A DNA stretch of 64,000 bases from Panulirus ornatus. Taxonomy: Eukaryota > Arthropoda > Malacostraca > Decapoda > Palinuridae. Below the pieces are notes generated by a model that saw only the letters and a program-made list of their open reading frames with translations, did not search any database and had not been told where the DNA came from. The stretch's first letter is position 1. Each line of letters starts with the position of its first letter. The DNA is taken from contig NC_092262.1 in NCBI RefSeq assembly GCF_036320965.1, positions 10,439,072-10,503,071 of the forward strand. Direction: 5' to 3'. The position numbers and the translations under genes are program-made. Of the stretch, positions 40,001-44,821 are shown one piece after another.

Positions 40001-41198
40001 TGTGGCAACCCTCTCAAAAACAGTCATCTCTTTCGCGTGTCCTACACTTATATACCTCTACAATACAATAAGCATATACATACCCTTAGTTCAAATTTCC
40101 CCCCATATGTTTACAAGTATGTTGAACCAATTCTTAAACCTCATTATCTTAAAAGTAAGAACATGCACCTTTAAATTTCTCATACCTCAATGTTTTTGGT
40201 TTGGTTTTCTATCTGTCTTTAGTGTGCTTTTAACGTTTGGAAATTGAGGCCAGGGTCTTTCAAATTTTGCATCATATTCCATGAAACTGAGAAAATAAAA
40301 GTACAGATAAAATACGGGTTCAAGGGGCCTTATTACATTTTTCGGGAAAACAGTAATTCATCATGGTAAAGAGAGATTGTTCTTACATGTAGCTGTACTG
40401 TACCTGAAGAACAGGTTTTCTTCTTTAAGATTTTACAGTAAACACCATAACTGATTAAGAAAATTTCAATTTCAGATTGGGAATTTAGGGTATGGGATTG
40501 AGAACAAAAGATATCATCTTGCAATGGAAAAGTTTTAAAAATTTTGTCCCTTATAAGCGTCAACGAAGAACACATTCCTTTCATTACAATTTTCATTGTC
40601 TATTTCACTATGATATGATGCTTTTCTTTCAAATGCCCTTATATTTTTTCCAGATTTTTGCTGAAAATTTATTTGCTTGTTATTTCCATGTAACTCTATA
40701 AAGAAATACATATCACCTAATGAACATGACACCCAAAAAATAAATTCCTTCACAATTAAACTGAAATATTACAATATTATAACAAAGAGATTATAAGTAT
40801 AGTTATTAACAGGTTTTCAAACTTTTTGAAGCCTTATATTTAAGGATAAATACCTCAATGCATTCTGACACAAGTAAAGAAAATGGTCACAAAATACAAG
40901 AAAATAACTTTAATCAATAATCAAAACTATAGTTTCTAAAGACTGGAAACCAAATAACAAACATGAAAAGAATCTAAATAATAATTTGACAGGTATATGA
41001 AAATAATCAGGTCTCATGCTTTCAGTCCTCATTTACCTTATTCTCGAGTAGTCTATCATAGAGTACAAGTGTAGAGTCACGTAAGGCAATAGCCTGGCAA
41101 TCTTCAGCCAACCACGAGGTAGTGAGATGTTCAGCCCACTTAAGTTTGACTGTGGGAGGTGCCACAGGTGGAACACTGCCAACGACTCCACCTTCCAT
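948..41198 (-). CDS. HERC1: HERC1-like giant E3 ubiquitin ligase, 5' part (26 coding exons, continues beyond the left edge)
   Basis: Spliced coding exons on the minus strand, 5' to 3': 41198-41037, 39862-39723, 39450-39333, 37806-37656, 36899-36723, 35482-35356, 32972-32812, 31855-31686, 30634-30409, 29462-29286, 28946-28811, 27839-27703, 20560-20408, 18334-18174, 17404-17270, 16099-15971, 14422-14266, 13210-13043, 11755-11530, 9630-9464, 7461-7338, 6168-5983, 4881-4654, 4442-4308, 3114-2964, 1039-948. Together they give about 1,364 codons and all phases join except for one frameshift in the 28.8-kb exon. The order and residues match HERC1: N-terminal VKLKWAEHL, then [10 protein letters not shown], then RCC1 repeats ([50 protein letters not shown]), then [22 protein letters not shown] and RCLEGMLLG. 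Known HERC1 proteins are about 4,860 residues, with a C-terminal HECT domain that transfers ubiquitin; that part is outside this window. HERC1 is a cytosolic and membrane-associated ligase whose RLD1 interacts with small GTPases. HERC2 is excluded by the N-terminus and the position of the RLD. Confidence 0.95.
2490..2722 (-). mobile_element. LINE 3'-tail fragment
   Basis: Antisense-oriented tail of the same LINE family: CAGTAAGGCAGTGCCAAGAA, then AGATGAAGAATGGCCCATCC, a CATA/TACA-rich tract and a CCATTCCTGGCACCACTCCA-like segment. Strongly diverged. Lies in HERC1 intron 25. Confidence 0.75.
2860..2945. repeat. 43-bp tandem duplication
   Basis: AATTCATATTCTGAACATCT through TCCTCTCCCAAAGCA is present twice in immediate succession, with essentially no differences, in HERC1 intron 25 next to exon 25. 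Confidence 0.9.
2964..3114 (-). CDS. HERC1: HERC1 coding exon 25
   Basis: Acceptor TTTCTCAG, donor GTGAGT, exit phase 2. Encodes [54 protein letters not shown]1 has SLWISMQDYAVSKDWD and LLDTVSRFVLAALLKHTNLL here. Confidence 0.9.
3115..4307 (-). other. HERC1 intron 24
   Basis: Holds a diverged LINE RT fragment (3445-3860). Otherwise unremarkable. Confidence 0.8.
3445..3860 (-). mobile_element. LINE reverse-transcriptase linker fragment, diverged subfamily
   Basis: Read on the plus strand it follows the antisense of the RT N-terminal region of the 44-kb copy (GCAAAGCTTTCACCACCTCT, TCATCAAATGCATTCAACAT, CCTTCAAAATATTCACCCTA) and continues past where that copy is truncated. Many differences show an older subfamily. 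HERC1 intron 24. Confidence 0.7.
4308..4442 (-). CDS. HERC1: HERC1 coding exon 24
   Basis: Acceptor CCACCAG, donor GTAAGT. Encodes [45 protein letters not shown], a helical segment in the position of LDKCMSCLLEVALSGNEE of HERC1. Support is phase plus modest similarity. Confidence 0.82.
4654..4881 (-). CDS. HERC1: HERC1 coding exon 23
   Basis: Acceptor TCTTACAG, donor GTAAGG. Encodes a variable start, then [33 protein letters not shown] and [12 protein letters not shown]. It matches SWVWLVDLERTIALLIGRCL and GGMLQGSPVSPEE of HERC1. Confidence 0.94.
4882..5982 (-). other. HERC1 intron 22
   Basis: Pyrimidine-rich on the plus strand; no element, RNA gene or coding exon recognised. Confidence 0.75.
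5983..6168 (-). CDS. HERC1: HERC1 coding exon 22
   Basis: Acceptor CTTTCAG, donor GTAGGT, exit phase 1. Encodes [47 protein letters not shown], matching the NSLLLLPVSVARPLLSYLLD block of HERC1. Confidence 0.93.
6169..7337 (-). other. HERC1 intron 21, GC-AG type
   Basis: Begins GCAAGT (7337) and ends TTTCAG (6169). Contains a LINE 3'-end fragment (6640-7105) and a possible copy of an unclassified repeat near 6300-6470. Confidence 0.78.
6640..7105 (+). mobile_element. LINE 3'-end fragment
   Basis: Sense-oriented C-terminal RT coding remnant (GGAGTGAAA, CTTAACATGCAGGAGGGTGT) and tail (TGCATTACAAATGACATCTA, then AGGTACATCACTACTGCAGG). Many indels. Lies inside the GC-AG intron of HERC1. Confidence 0.75.
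7338..7461 (-). CDS. HERC1: HERC1 coding exon 21 (GC donor)
   Basis: Acceptor ATCATCAG. Encodes [45 protein letters not shown]1 has NSSSVALLHKHL here. The donor is read as GCAAGT at 7337 because it gives phase 1 and joins H to DVVYHS of the next exon as in HERC1 (LRDVIYVS). The GT donor two bases further along breaks the frame. Confidence 0.87.
7660..7897 (+). mobile_element. Chimeric short LINE derivative (5' end joined to 3' end)
   Basis: The first half resembles the 5' leader of the LINE (CCCTGGGGATAGGGGAGAAA, GAATACTTCCCACATATTCC, GCGTGTCATAGAAGGCGACT). After about 130 bases it jumps to the LINE 3' end (GACGCTACCTCTCTAACACA, GGAAAAGGCAAATATGTATG) and ends in an A-run. The entire coding part is missing. 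HERC1 intron 20. Confidence 0.6.
8049..8654. repeat. 303-bp tandem duplication (two copies)
   Basis: Copy 1 is 8049-8351 and copy 2 is 8352-8654, both starting AAAAGTTTTCGAGAAAG and ending CACTATTTATACAC. Only about ten substitutions are visible, so the duplication is recent. It lies in HERC1 intron 20. Confidence 0.92.
9210..9315. repeat. 53-bp tandem duplication
   Basis: TTTACTTTACAAAGATA(C/T)C then TTCCTAACTACTACTATTTG repeats with an offset of 53 bases. HERC1 intron 20. Confidence 0.85.
9464..9630 (-). CDS. HERC1: HERC1 coding exon 20
   Basis: Acceptor TTTTTCAG (ends 9631) with a second AG three bases on (CAGCAG), so the exon can also begin at 9627. Donor GTATGT. Encodes a polar N-terminal part and then [20 protein letters not shown], matching AHLHELLCSLQKQLLAFCH of HERC1. 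Confidence 0.88.
9631..11529 (-). other. HERC1 intron 19
   Basis: Contains the poly-G run (10006) and, next to exon 19, a 75-codon open frame (11475-11251) that could be an alternative terminal exon. Nothing else recognised. Confidence 0.7.
10006..10017. repeat. Poly-G run
   Basis: Twelve consecutive G preceded by GGGGGA, a G-quadruplex-prone tract in HERC1 intron 19 (C-rich on the transcribed sense strand). Confidence 0.9.
11530..11755 (-). CDS. HERC1: HERC1 coding exon 19 (poorly conserved linker)
   Basis: Acceptor TTCTTAG, donor GTAGGA, exit phase 1. Encodes [20 protein letters not shown], then a polar stretch ending WSLSSAG. The linker between NLGFH and the next conserved block is variable in HERC1, so the exon is supported mainly by matching splice phases on both sides. 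It is the least certain exon of the set. Confidence 0.7.
11756..13042 (-). other. HERC1 intron 18
   Basis: AT-rich; no element or coding segment recognised. Confidence 0.75.
13043..13210 (-). CDS. HERC1: HERC1 coding exon 18
   Basis: The acceptor CTACAG (ends 13211) is preferred over a later CTGCAG because it adds RLQ, giving [20 protein letters not shown] as in HERC1 (GQRMQLDIILTSLQDHTHVA). Donor GTAAGT. Also encodes [11 protein letters not shown] and [11 protein letters not shown]. Confidence 0.92.
13211..14265 (-). other. HERC1 intron 17
   Basis: AT-rich; a short near-repeat of ATGCAATG(C/T)TCC at 13276 and 13315 is the only structure seen. Confidence 0.75.
14266..14422 (-). CDS. HERC1: HERC1 coding exon 17
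   Basis: Acceptor CATGCAG, donor GTAAAA, exit phase 0. Encodes [40 protein letters not shown] and WGHLSRGQ, aligned with the LLPPLRERMELLHSLLPQ block of HERC1. Confidence 0.93.
14423..15970 (-). other. HERC1 intron 16
   Basis: Contains a LINE 3' copy (14488-15105). The 15.1-15.97 kb part shows nothing recognisable. Confidence 0.8.
14488..15105 (+). mobile_element. LINE 3'-end copy, sense orientation
   Basis: C-terminal RT coding remnant (ATGAGAGAATGAGTGAGGAA, ACTGGAGGTGGAAGGATGGA), then the tail CATGACAGCTAGATACTGAG, a GTGTATATATGTATATG tract and GCGCTACCTCGCTAACACGG. It ends at the AATAAA-rich 3' end. HERC1 intron 16. Confidence 0.85.
15971..16099 (-). CDS. HERC1: HERC1 coding exon 16
   Basis: Acceptor TTTCAG, donor GTATAT. 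Encodes [43 protein letters not shown], matching the LCLKLLSNHLALALAGG and LRNLLFR blocks of HERC1. Confidence 0.93.
16100..17269 (-). other. HERC1 intron 15
   Basis: Contains the 44-bp duplication at 16819-16906; otherwise featureless. Confidence 0.8.
16819..16906. repeat. 44-bp tandem duplication
   Basis: ACAGCTCCTTCTTGAATGT(G/A)A then TTAA(C/T)AGTTTTAAGTTCA appears twice, offset 44. HERC1 intron 15. Confidence 0.85.
17270..17404 (-). CDS. HERC1: HERC1 coding exon 15
   Basis: Acceptor TTAATAG, donor GTAAGA. Encodes [20 protein letters not shown], then LRTFIELYC. The VAWHRPYCVDLEESTFSHLR block of HERC1 follows RLD1 directly in the same way. Confidence 0.94.
17687..17706. repeat. AT microsatellite
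   Basis: About ten AT units in HERC1 intron 14. Confidence 0.9.
18174..18334 (-). CDS. HERC1: HERC1 coding exon 14 (end of RLD1)
   Basis: Acceptor ATTTTAG, donor GTAAGT, exit phase 2. Encodes [40 protein letters not shown] and [14 protein letters not shown]. The last RCC1 blade ends in SIAWTA as in HERC1 (SLAWTA). Confidence 0.95.
18335..20407 (-). other. HERC1 intron 13
   Basis: Contains an A-run (18533-18551) and the hairpin at 20181-20270. An 82-codon plus-strand frame at 19608 has no recognisable features. Confidence 0.8.
20181..20270. repeat. Long imperfect inverted repeat (hairpin)
   Basis: Left arm GCAACCAAATAGTAGACAAG TAATT (20191-20215) pairs with the right arm ending GGTTGC at 20265 (20240-20265). 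There is one indel and one mismatch, and weaker pairing runs about 9 bases further out. The loop is 24 bases. HERC1 intron 13. It could be a MITE remnant, a pre-miRNA-like hairpin or a chance palindrome. Confidence 0.8.
20408..20560 (-). CDS. HERC1: HERC1 coding exon 13 (RLD1)
   Basis: Acceptor ATTTTCAG, donor GTAAGA, 51 codons in phase 0. Encodes [51 protein letters not shown]. It follows a 7.1-kb intron, the longest within the coding part of this gene. Confidence 0.94.
22160..22437. repeat. 139-bp tandem duplication
   Basis: Copies 22160-22298 and 22299-22437 are practically identical, from TCTTCAGTGAATGTAAATAT to GGTCCGAATCCTGGTAA. Each copy ends in a tRNA B-box-like GGTCCGAATCC, so the unit may derive from a SINE end. 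HERC1 intron 12. Confidence 0.93.
22488..22672 (+). mobile_element. LINE tail remnant
   Basis: GGAAACCATGGAAAGTCCTG and TGCATTACTCATGACAGCTC are in the order of the LINE tail; the rest is unalignable by eye. The trailing CATCCAGTTGATCATGCCAT stretch recurs beside the 29.6-30.1 kb copy, so the two share extra sequence. HERC1 intron 12. Confidence 0.6.
27092..27286. repeat. 65-bp tandem repeat, three copies
   Basis: Unit starting CATGGTTCACACAA and ending TTCTGCCATAAGGAAC, at offsets of 65 bases; copies two and three are identical by eye. HERC1 intron 12. Confidence 0.93.
27703..27839 (-). CDS. HERC1: HERC1 coding exon 12 (RLD1)
   Basis: Acceptor TTTAACAG, donor GTGAGT, exit phase 0. Encodes [30 protein letters not shown] and [10 protein letters not shown], matching the [20 protein letters not shown] block of HERC1. 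Confidence 0.95.
28595..28656. repeat. Short tandem duplication (about 41 bp)
   Basis: CTACTACTCTATTGTT followed by GCTCACCCCACAAAATCAAA occurs twice with small differences. HERC1 intron 11. Confidence 0.75.
28811..28946 (-). CDS. HERC1: HERC1 coding exon 11 (RLD1), contains a +1 frameshift
   Basis: Acceptor TTCTTAG (ends 28947). The donor is GTTGGT at 28810, chosen because it leaves one base that completes the glycine codon of the next exon; a GTAACT alternative starts four bases further on. The first part reads [33 protein letters not shown], then TGA follows in frame at 28842-28840. The downstream part, [11 protein letters not shown], is conserved but in another frame. The length is 136 bases where a multiple of three is required. 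One extra C in the CC at 28844-28845 explains it. This could be an assembly error, an allele or a real lesion. Confidence 0.85.
29286..29462 (-). CDS. HERC1: HERC1 coding exon 10 (RLD1)
   Basis: Acceptor CCCAAG, donor GTAAGT. Encodes [40 protein letters not shown] and [15 protein letters not shown]: two RCC1 blades. Confidence 0.96.
29585..30125 (+). mobile_element. LINE 3'-end copy, sense orientation
   Basis: Coding remnant GTTTGAGGACAACATGTGGT, then GTGAGGTGGTTTGATCAAGT and GGGCCTGAACTTGCAGGAGG. It goes on to the LINE tail (CATATGACAGCTAGAGAATG) and the CTACTTTGCTAACATAGGAA 3' end. HERC1 intron 9. Confidence 0.85.
30409..30634 (-). CDS. HERC1: HERC1 coding exon 9 (RLD1)
   Basis: Acceptor TTTCTAG, donor GTAATT, exit phase 1. 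Encodes [35 protein letters not shown] and [20 protein letters not shown], ending [22 protein letters not shown] and [10 protein letters not shown] are HERC1 signatures. Confidence 0.96.
30635..31685 (-). other. HERC1 intron 8
   Basis: Contains a 40-bp duplication (30688-30766); otherwise nothing recognised. Confidence 0.8.
30688..30766. repeat. Short tandem duplication (about 40 bp)
   Basis: AGGCTAGTCT(A/T)CTGTAAACA then TAACAA(A)TCTGA occurs twice. HERC1 intron 8. Confidence 0.75.
31686..31855 (-). CDS. HERC1: HERC1 coding exon 8 (start of RLD1)
   Basis: Acceptor TTTTCAG, donor GTATGT, exit phase 0. Encodes [14 protein letters not shown], then [36 protein letters not shown]. This is the first RCC1 blade and almost matches the [20 protein letters not shown] block of HERC1. 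Confidence 0.95.
31856..32811 (-). other. HERC1 intron 7
   Basis: No element or coding segment recognised. Confidence 0.75.
32812..32972 (-). CDS. HERC1: HERC1 coding exon 7
   Basis: Acceptor TTGGCAG, donor GTAAGT, exit phase 1. Encodes [20 protein letters not shown] and [20 protein letters not shown], the helical segment that precedes RLD1 (HERC1 has LYEAALCLFEEV here). Confidence 0.88.
33420..34060 (+). mobile_element. Second-family LINE fragment (ORF1-like end plus start of endonuclease)
   Basis: Broken translation shows [20 protein letters not shown], then [19 protein letters not shown], then [20 protein letters not shown] followed by [11 protein letters not shown]. This is the usual order of a Jockey/CR1-like ORF1 C-terminus followed by an APE endonuclease start (N-A-D-x-L ... 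D-I-I-x-V-T-E). It differs from the dominant LINE. HERC1 intron 6. Confidence 0.6.
34535..34820 (-). mobile_element. LINE 3'-tail fragment
   Basis: Antisense tail: CTGTCTCCCGCATCAGCGAG, ACCCACCCACATACACATGT, CATTCCCGTCGCCACCCCGC. It is close to the 42-kb copy but retains the middle of the tail that copy lost. HERC1 intron 6. Confidence 0.85.
35356..35482 (-). CDS. HERC1: HERC1 coding exon 6
   Basis: Acceptor TTTTCCAG, donor GTAAAG, exit phase 2. Encodes [20 protein letters not shown] followed by [14 protein letters not shown]. The [20 protein letters not shown] block of HERC1 is nearly identical. Confidence 0.94.
36050..36300 (-). repeat. Unclassified interspersed repeat, copy A
   Basis: The minus strand carries GATGGACTCCTTTGGAGTGA followed by AAGCCAAAAGTCACTGAGCC. 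A sense-oriented stretch with AATGGACTCCTTTGAAGTGG occurs at 57590-57720. Two diverged copies suggest a dispersed family. HERC1 intron 5. Confidence 0.4.
36723..36899 (-). CDS. HERC1: HERC1 coding exon 5
   Basis: Acceptor TTCTTAAG, donor GTTTGT. Encodes [40 protein letters not shown] and FLGETT, matching the SLPPLSLANESKIPPMGLDC block of HERC1. Confidence 0.92.
37190..37350 (+). mobile_element. LINE RT fragment, sense orientation
   Basis: Open frame [20 protein letters not shown] followed by [14 protein letters not shown], the block corresponding to VNVNKSKV...FRYLGVDL of the 42-kb copy. HERC1 intron 4. Confidence 0.7.
37380..37530 (-). mobile_element. LINE RT fragment, antisense orientation
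   Basis: CTGATGCTCTGTGCAAGCCT, CAACCCTCTCAATCACTATT and AACAAACTTACACCTCCGTA match the 43.8-43.9 kb part of the large LINE in antisense. It directly abuts a sense fragment, so a rearranged or nested insertion is likely. HERC1 intron 4. Confidence 0.75.
37656..37806 (-). CDS. HERC1: HERC1 coding exon 4
   Basis: Acceptor CTTTTAG, donor GTAAGT, exit phase 1. Encodes a serine/threonine-rich start and then [20 protein letters not shown], matching the ALIEMGVRTGLSLLFALL block of HERC1. Confidence 0.92.
37807..39332 (-). other. HERC1 intron 3
   Basis: Holds a LINE endonuclease fragment (38888-39110); the rest is featureless. Confidence 0.8.
38888..39110 (-). mobile_element. LINE endonuclease N-terminal fragment
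   Basis: Minus-strand frame [20 protein letters not shown] followed by [15 protein letters not shown], the typical start of an APE-type LINE endonuclease (YTNARSL ... PDIIAITETWL). HERC1 intron 3. Confidence 0.65.
39333..39450 (-). CDS. HERC1: HERC1 coding exon 3
   Basis: The acceptor is placed at CTTCCAAG (ends 39451) because it completes the arginine codon of exon 2 and gives [20 protein letters not shown], aligned with the LRKRLLVLQRVFYALS block. The donor GTATGT begins at 39332. The reading frame is also open upstream of the acceptor, so the boundary rests on homology and phase. Confidence 0.82.
39723..39862 (-). CDS. HERC1: HERC1 coding exon 2
   Basis: Acceptor CCTGCAG, donor GTAAGT. 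Enters at phase 0 and leaves two bases. Encodes [12 protein letters not shown] then [20 protein letters not shown], ending ASQAALAR, matching the PQLPDFE and LALAK blocks of HERC1. Confidence 0.9.
39863..41036 (-). other. HERC1 intron 1 (between coding exons 1 and 2)
   Basis: AT-rich; short frames at 40.3-40.75 kb have no recognisable features. Confidence 0.8.
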
Positions 41199-41214
41199 TA
41201 TCCTCTGCTCCTCA
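41037..41214 (-). CDS. HERC1: HERC1 coding exon 1 (start codon at 41198-41196)
   Basis: The acceptor TTCTTAG ends at 41215 and the donor GTAAAT begins at 41036. The first 16 bases are 5' UTR. The ATG at 41198 opens 54 codons ([20 protein letters not shown]..., ending LLENK). VKLKW-EHL and the DxxxIA-like stretch match the HERC1 N-terminus, which supports this start. Because an acceptor precedes the ATG, at least one non-coding 5' exon must lie upstream. Confidence 0.9.
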
Positions 41215-41952
41215 CTAAGAACACCAAAAATTCAGCTAGGAATGCATCTAAATATCATATTAGTTCATTCAATTAATGACGATTTTCTAAAAGTTGACAT
41301 GCTACCCTAATACAAAGTTTATACAAAAAATTAGTCATTTCTGTACAAATACAAAGTTGCAGCAATTAAAACTATGATATATTACATAATTTCCAATTGA
41401 AATCCAAAGCAGAATGAGTTTTTGTCGGTTCAAAAAAAAAGTCTTTCCTGGTGGGAAAAGATGGAGATGACTCAATAGACACCACTATCATAAAAGGAGT
41501 AGAATAGGTAAACCTACCACGATTCCTCATGAAGACACATACAATTAAGACGATATGAATAGAAACTTCTGTAATTTTACAGTTTACGTCACATAGAAGT
41601 TAAGGAACATTTTAATAAAATAAATAACGTCCTACGAATTTGCCAGCTATGTGATAAATATACATGTATCAGAGGGCTTCTAAAAGCAATAGATCTATCG
41701 GCTGCATGTCACAGATATTTCATTTATTTAGAGCATGAACAGGGAAAACACCATCAGAAATAACTGCATCCTGGTCTCGCCAACAGATAACTGCTAAACT
41801 TAATAAATTGTTAAAAGCCACAACCAGTCTAACATAAGAGTCTTCGGCAATTTTGCCATGCCAATACTAGTTAATTACGTCATTCAAGCACCAATTAGTA
41901 GCTCCTGGTTGTGTCAACTCATCATCTTCTCTCAGTTTTTCAGAAATGTATC

Positions 41953-42057
41953 GGGAAATACCGAGACCTCTCCTGCACCCTCGGTCTCCTCGGCTTTCTC
42001 GCACCTGACAGCCAAAACAAACCGACCTTTAGTTCCAGGTCGAATCCTGGATTTCCC
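41953..42057 (+). other. Cloverleaf-like structured segment, not a recognisable tRNA
   Basis: Outer stem GGGAAAT (41953-41959) with ATTTCCC (42051-42057). Directly inside it at the 3' side is CCAGG-TCGAAT-CCTGG (42035-42050), with further arms GAGACC/GGTCTC (41963-41968, 41983-41988) and GGCT/AGCC. The layout recalls a tRNA, but the T loop has six bases, the length is 105 and there is no A box. It may be a SINE or tRNA remnant, or a GC-richer 5' exon. Confidence 0.3.
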
Positions 42058-42421
42058 ATAGCACTAAAATACTAATTATTATACAATTATAACTCCTAAT
42101 TTCCTTAGAAGGATTAAGAAACTATGAGAACATTCACTCAGTTTATGGTGATATCTTTATATACCGTGATGTGGCACGAAAGTTAATGATAAATATCTTT
42201 GAGAAGATATGACTTGATGGTGAATGTTACTAAGTCTGAATGAGATAAATAATAAATATGACACTTTCACTGTTATATCTCTCTGTCTTGATATATGAAT
42301 AATGTTTTATATGAATTTATATTTTTCCATGTTAATTTTATAGCCTTTGATTGAACTTAGCAGTTTTAAACCAGCATATTCACATGAATTTTTAAAGACC
42401 AACCTTTGTGTGAAAATTATC

Positions 42422-44315
42422 ATTTTTTTTTTTTTTTTGCTTTGTCGCTGTCTCCCGCGTTTGCGAGGTAGCGCAAGGAAACAGACGAAAGAAATGGCCC
42501 AACCCACCCCCATACACATGTATATACATACGTCCACACACGCAAATATACATACCTACACAGCTTTCCATGGTTTACCCCAGACGCTTTACATGCCCTG
42601 ATTCAATCCACTGACAGCACGTCAACCCCGGTATACCACATCGCTCCAATTCACTCTATTCCTTGCCCTCCTTTCACCCTCCTGCATGTTCAGGCCCCGA
42701 TCACACAAAATCTTTTTCACTCCATCTTTCCACCTCCAATTTGGTCTCCCTCTTCTCCTCGTTCCCTCCACCTCCGACACATATATCCTCTTGGTCAATC
42801 TTTCCTCACTCATTCTCTCCATGTGCCCAAACCGTTTCAAAACACCCTCTTCTGCTCTCTCAACCACGCTCTTTTTATTTCCACACATCTCTCTTACCCT
42901 TACGTTACTTACTCGATCAAACCACCTCACACCACACATTGTCCTCAAACATCTCATTTCCAGCACATCCATCCTCCTGCGCACCACTCTATCCATAGCC
43001 CACGCCTCGCAACCATACAACATTGTTGGAACCACTATTCCTTCAAACATACCCATTTTTGCTTTCCGAGATAATGTTCTCGACCTCCACACATTCTTCA
43101 AGGCTCCCAGAATTTTCGCCCCCTCCCCCATCCTATGATCCACTTCCGCTTCCATGGTTCCATCCGCTGCCAGATCCACTCCCAGATATCTAAAACACTT
43201 TACTTCCTCCAGTTTTTCTCCATTCAAACTCACCTCCCAATTGACTTGACCCTCAACCCTACTGTACCTAATAACCTTGCTCTTATTCACATTTACTCTT
43301 AACTTTCTTCTTTCACACACTTTACCAAACTCAGTCACCAGCTTCTGCAGTTTCTCACATGAATCAGCCACCAGCGCTGTATCATCAGCGAACAACAACT
43401 GACTCACTTCCCAAGCTCTCTCATCCCCAACAGACTTCATACTTGCCCCTCTTTCCAAAACTCTTGCATTCACCTCCCTAACAACCCCATCCATAAACAA
43501 ATTAAACAACCATGGAGACATCACACACCCCTGCCGCAAACCTACATTCACTGAGAACCAATCACTTTCCTCTCTTCCTACACGTACACATGCCTTACAT
43601 CCTCGATAGAAACTTTTCACTGCCTCTAACAACTTGCCTCCCACACCATATATTCTTAATACCTTCCACAGAGCATCTCTATCAACTCTGTCATATGCCT
43701 TCTCCAGATCCATAAATGCTACATACAAATCCATTTGCTTTTCTAAGTATTTCTCACATACATTCTTCAAAGCAAACACCTGATCCACACATCCTCTACC
43801 ACTTCTGAAACCACACTGCTCTTCCCCAATCTGATGCTCTGTACATGCCTTCACCCTCTCAATCAATACCCTCCCATATAATTTACCAGGAATACTCAAC
43901 AAACTTATACCTCTCTAATTTGAGCACTCACTCTTATCCCCTTTGCCTTTGTACAATGGCACTATGCACGCATTCCGCCAATCCTCAGGCACCTCACCAT
44001 GAGTCATACATACATTAAATAACCTTGCCAACCAGTCAACAATACAGTCACCCCCTTTTTTAATAAATTCCACTGCAATACCATCCAAACCTGCTGCCTT
44101 GCCGGCTTTCATCTTCCGCAAAGCTTTTACTACCTCTTCTCTGTTTACCAAATCATTTTCCCTAACCCTCTCACTTTGCACACCACCTCGACCAAAACTC
44201 CCTATATCTGCCACTCTATCATCAAACACATTCAACAAACCTTCAAAATACTCACTCCATCTCCTTCTCACATCACCACTACTTGTTATCACCTCCCCAT
44301 TTTCGCCCTTCACTA
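42422..44315 (-). mobile_element. LINE, 5'-truncated reverse-transcriptase copy with poly-A tail
   Basis: The reverse-transcriptase reading frame spans 44310-42622 on the minus strand. It shows GKAAGLDGIAVEF and PEDWRNACIVPLYKGKGDKS, then a stop codon, then CGFRSGRGCVDQV, AFMDLEKAYDRVDR, GLRQGCVMSPWLFNLFMDGV and LLFADDTALVADS (the catalytic FADD), and a C-terminal RYLGVDL plus [13 protein letters not shown]. The 3' part has the TATACATA-rich tract with an internal deletion near 42565 and ends in A(18-19) on the minus strand (42421-42439). The 5' end is cut at about 44313; the endonuclease domain is absent. A single TAG at 43917-43915 is the only disabling mutation I see, so the copy is fairly young. 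It lies in the 5' non-coding part of HERC1. Confidence 0.93.
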
Positions 44316-44765
44316 TATATAGTGTTGAAATTAGAGAGAACAGCCTAATTATATTGATAGTCACTAAAGTCATACAATTTTAATAGGAAAAGGGGTTTAC
44401 AACCTCAATTTTTTTTTTTATTGTGGGTTGCCTTCCAATATACAGCACAATACATTCAATATAGGTGATAACAGTTGACAATTTATTCAACCATGATGAT
44501 ATAAACTAGAATTATATTAATGGGGCCCCATTTCAATATACAAGTATTTAGTCATTCTAAAGAAATAACCTGCCTAGGATATAAGCATTTTCCTATATAT
44601 ATGAAAAATACGTCGAGTATTTGTCATCTATGTACAATATTTCTTCCAATTAAGAGGTTCTTGGTTCAGTCTTCGTGATAGGCAACTCAGCATTATAATC
44701 TGTCCATTCAACTGCAACCCTGTCGAGGAAGAAAAATAGGCCATATTACACATGAATATGCATTT

Positions 44766-44768
<3 letters not shown>

Positions 44769-44819
<51 letters not shown>
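44769..44819. repeat. AT microsatellite
   Basis: About 25 uninterrupted AT units. Confidence 0.95.

Positions 44820-44821
<2 letters not shown>

Noticed and set aside
948..41198. HERC2 instead of HERC1
   Set aside because: The N-terminal VKLKWAEHL start, the position of the RLD near residue 372 and the SSNSSHQL-type first blade and WHRPFCVDL block are specific to HERC1.
42663..43138. Plus-strand frames of up to 150 codons
   Set aside because: Antisense shadow of the LINE reverse transcriptase.
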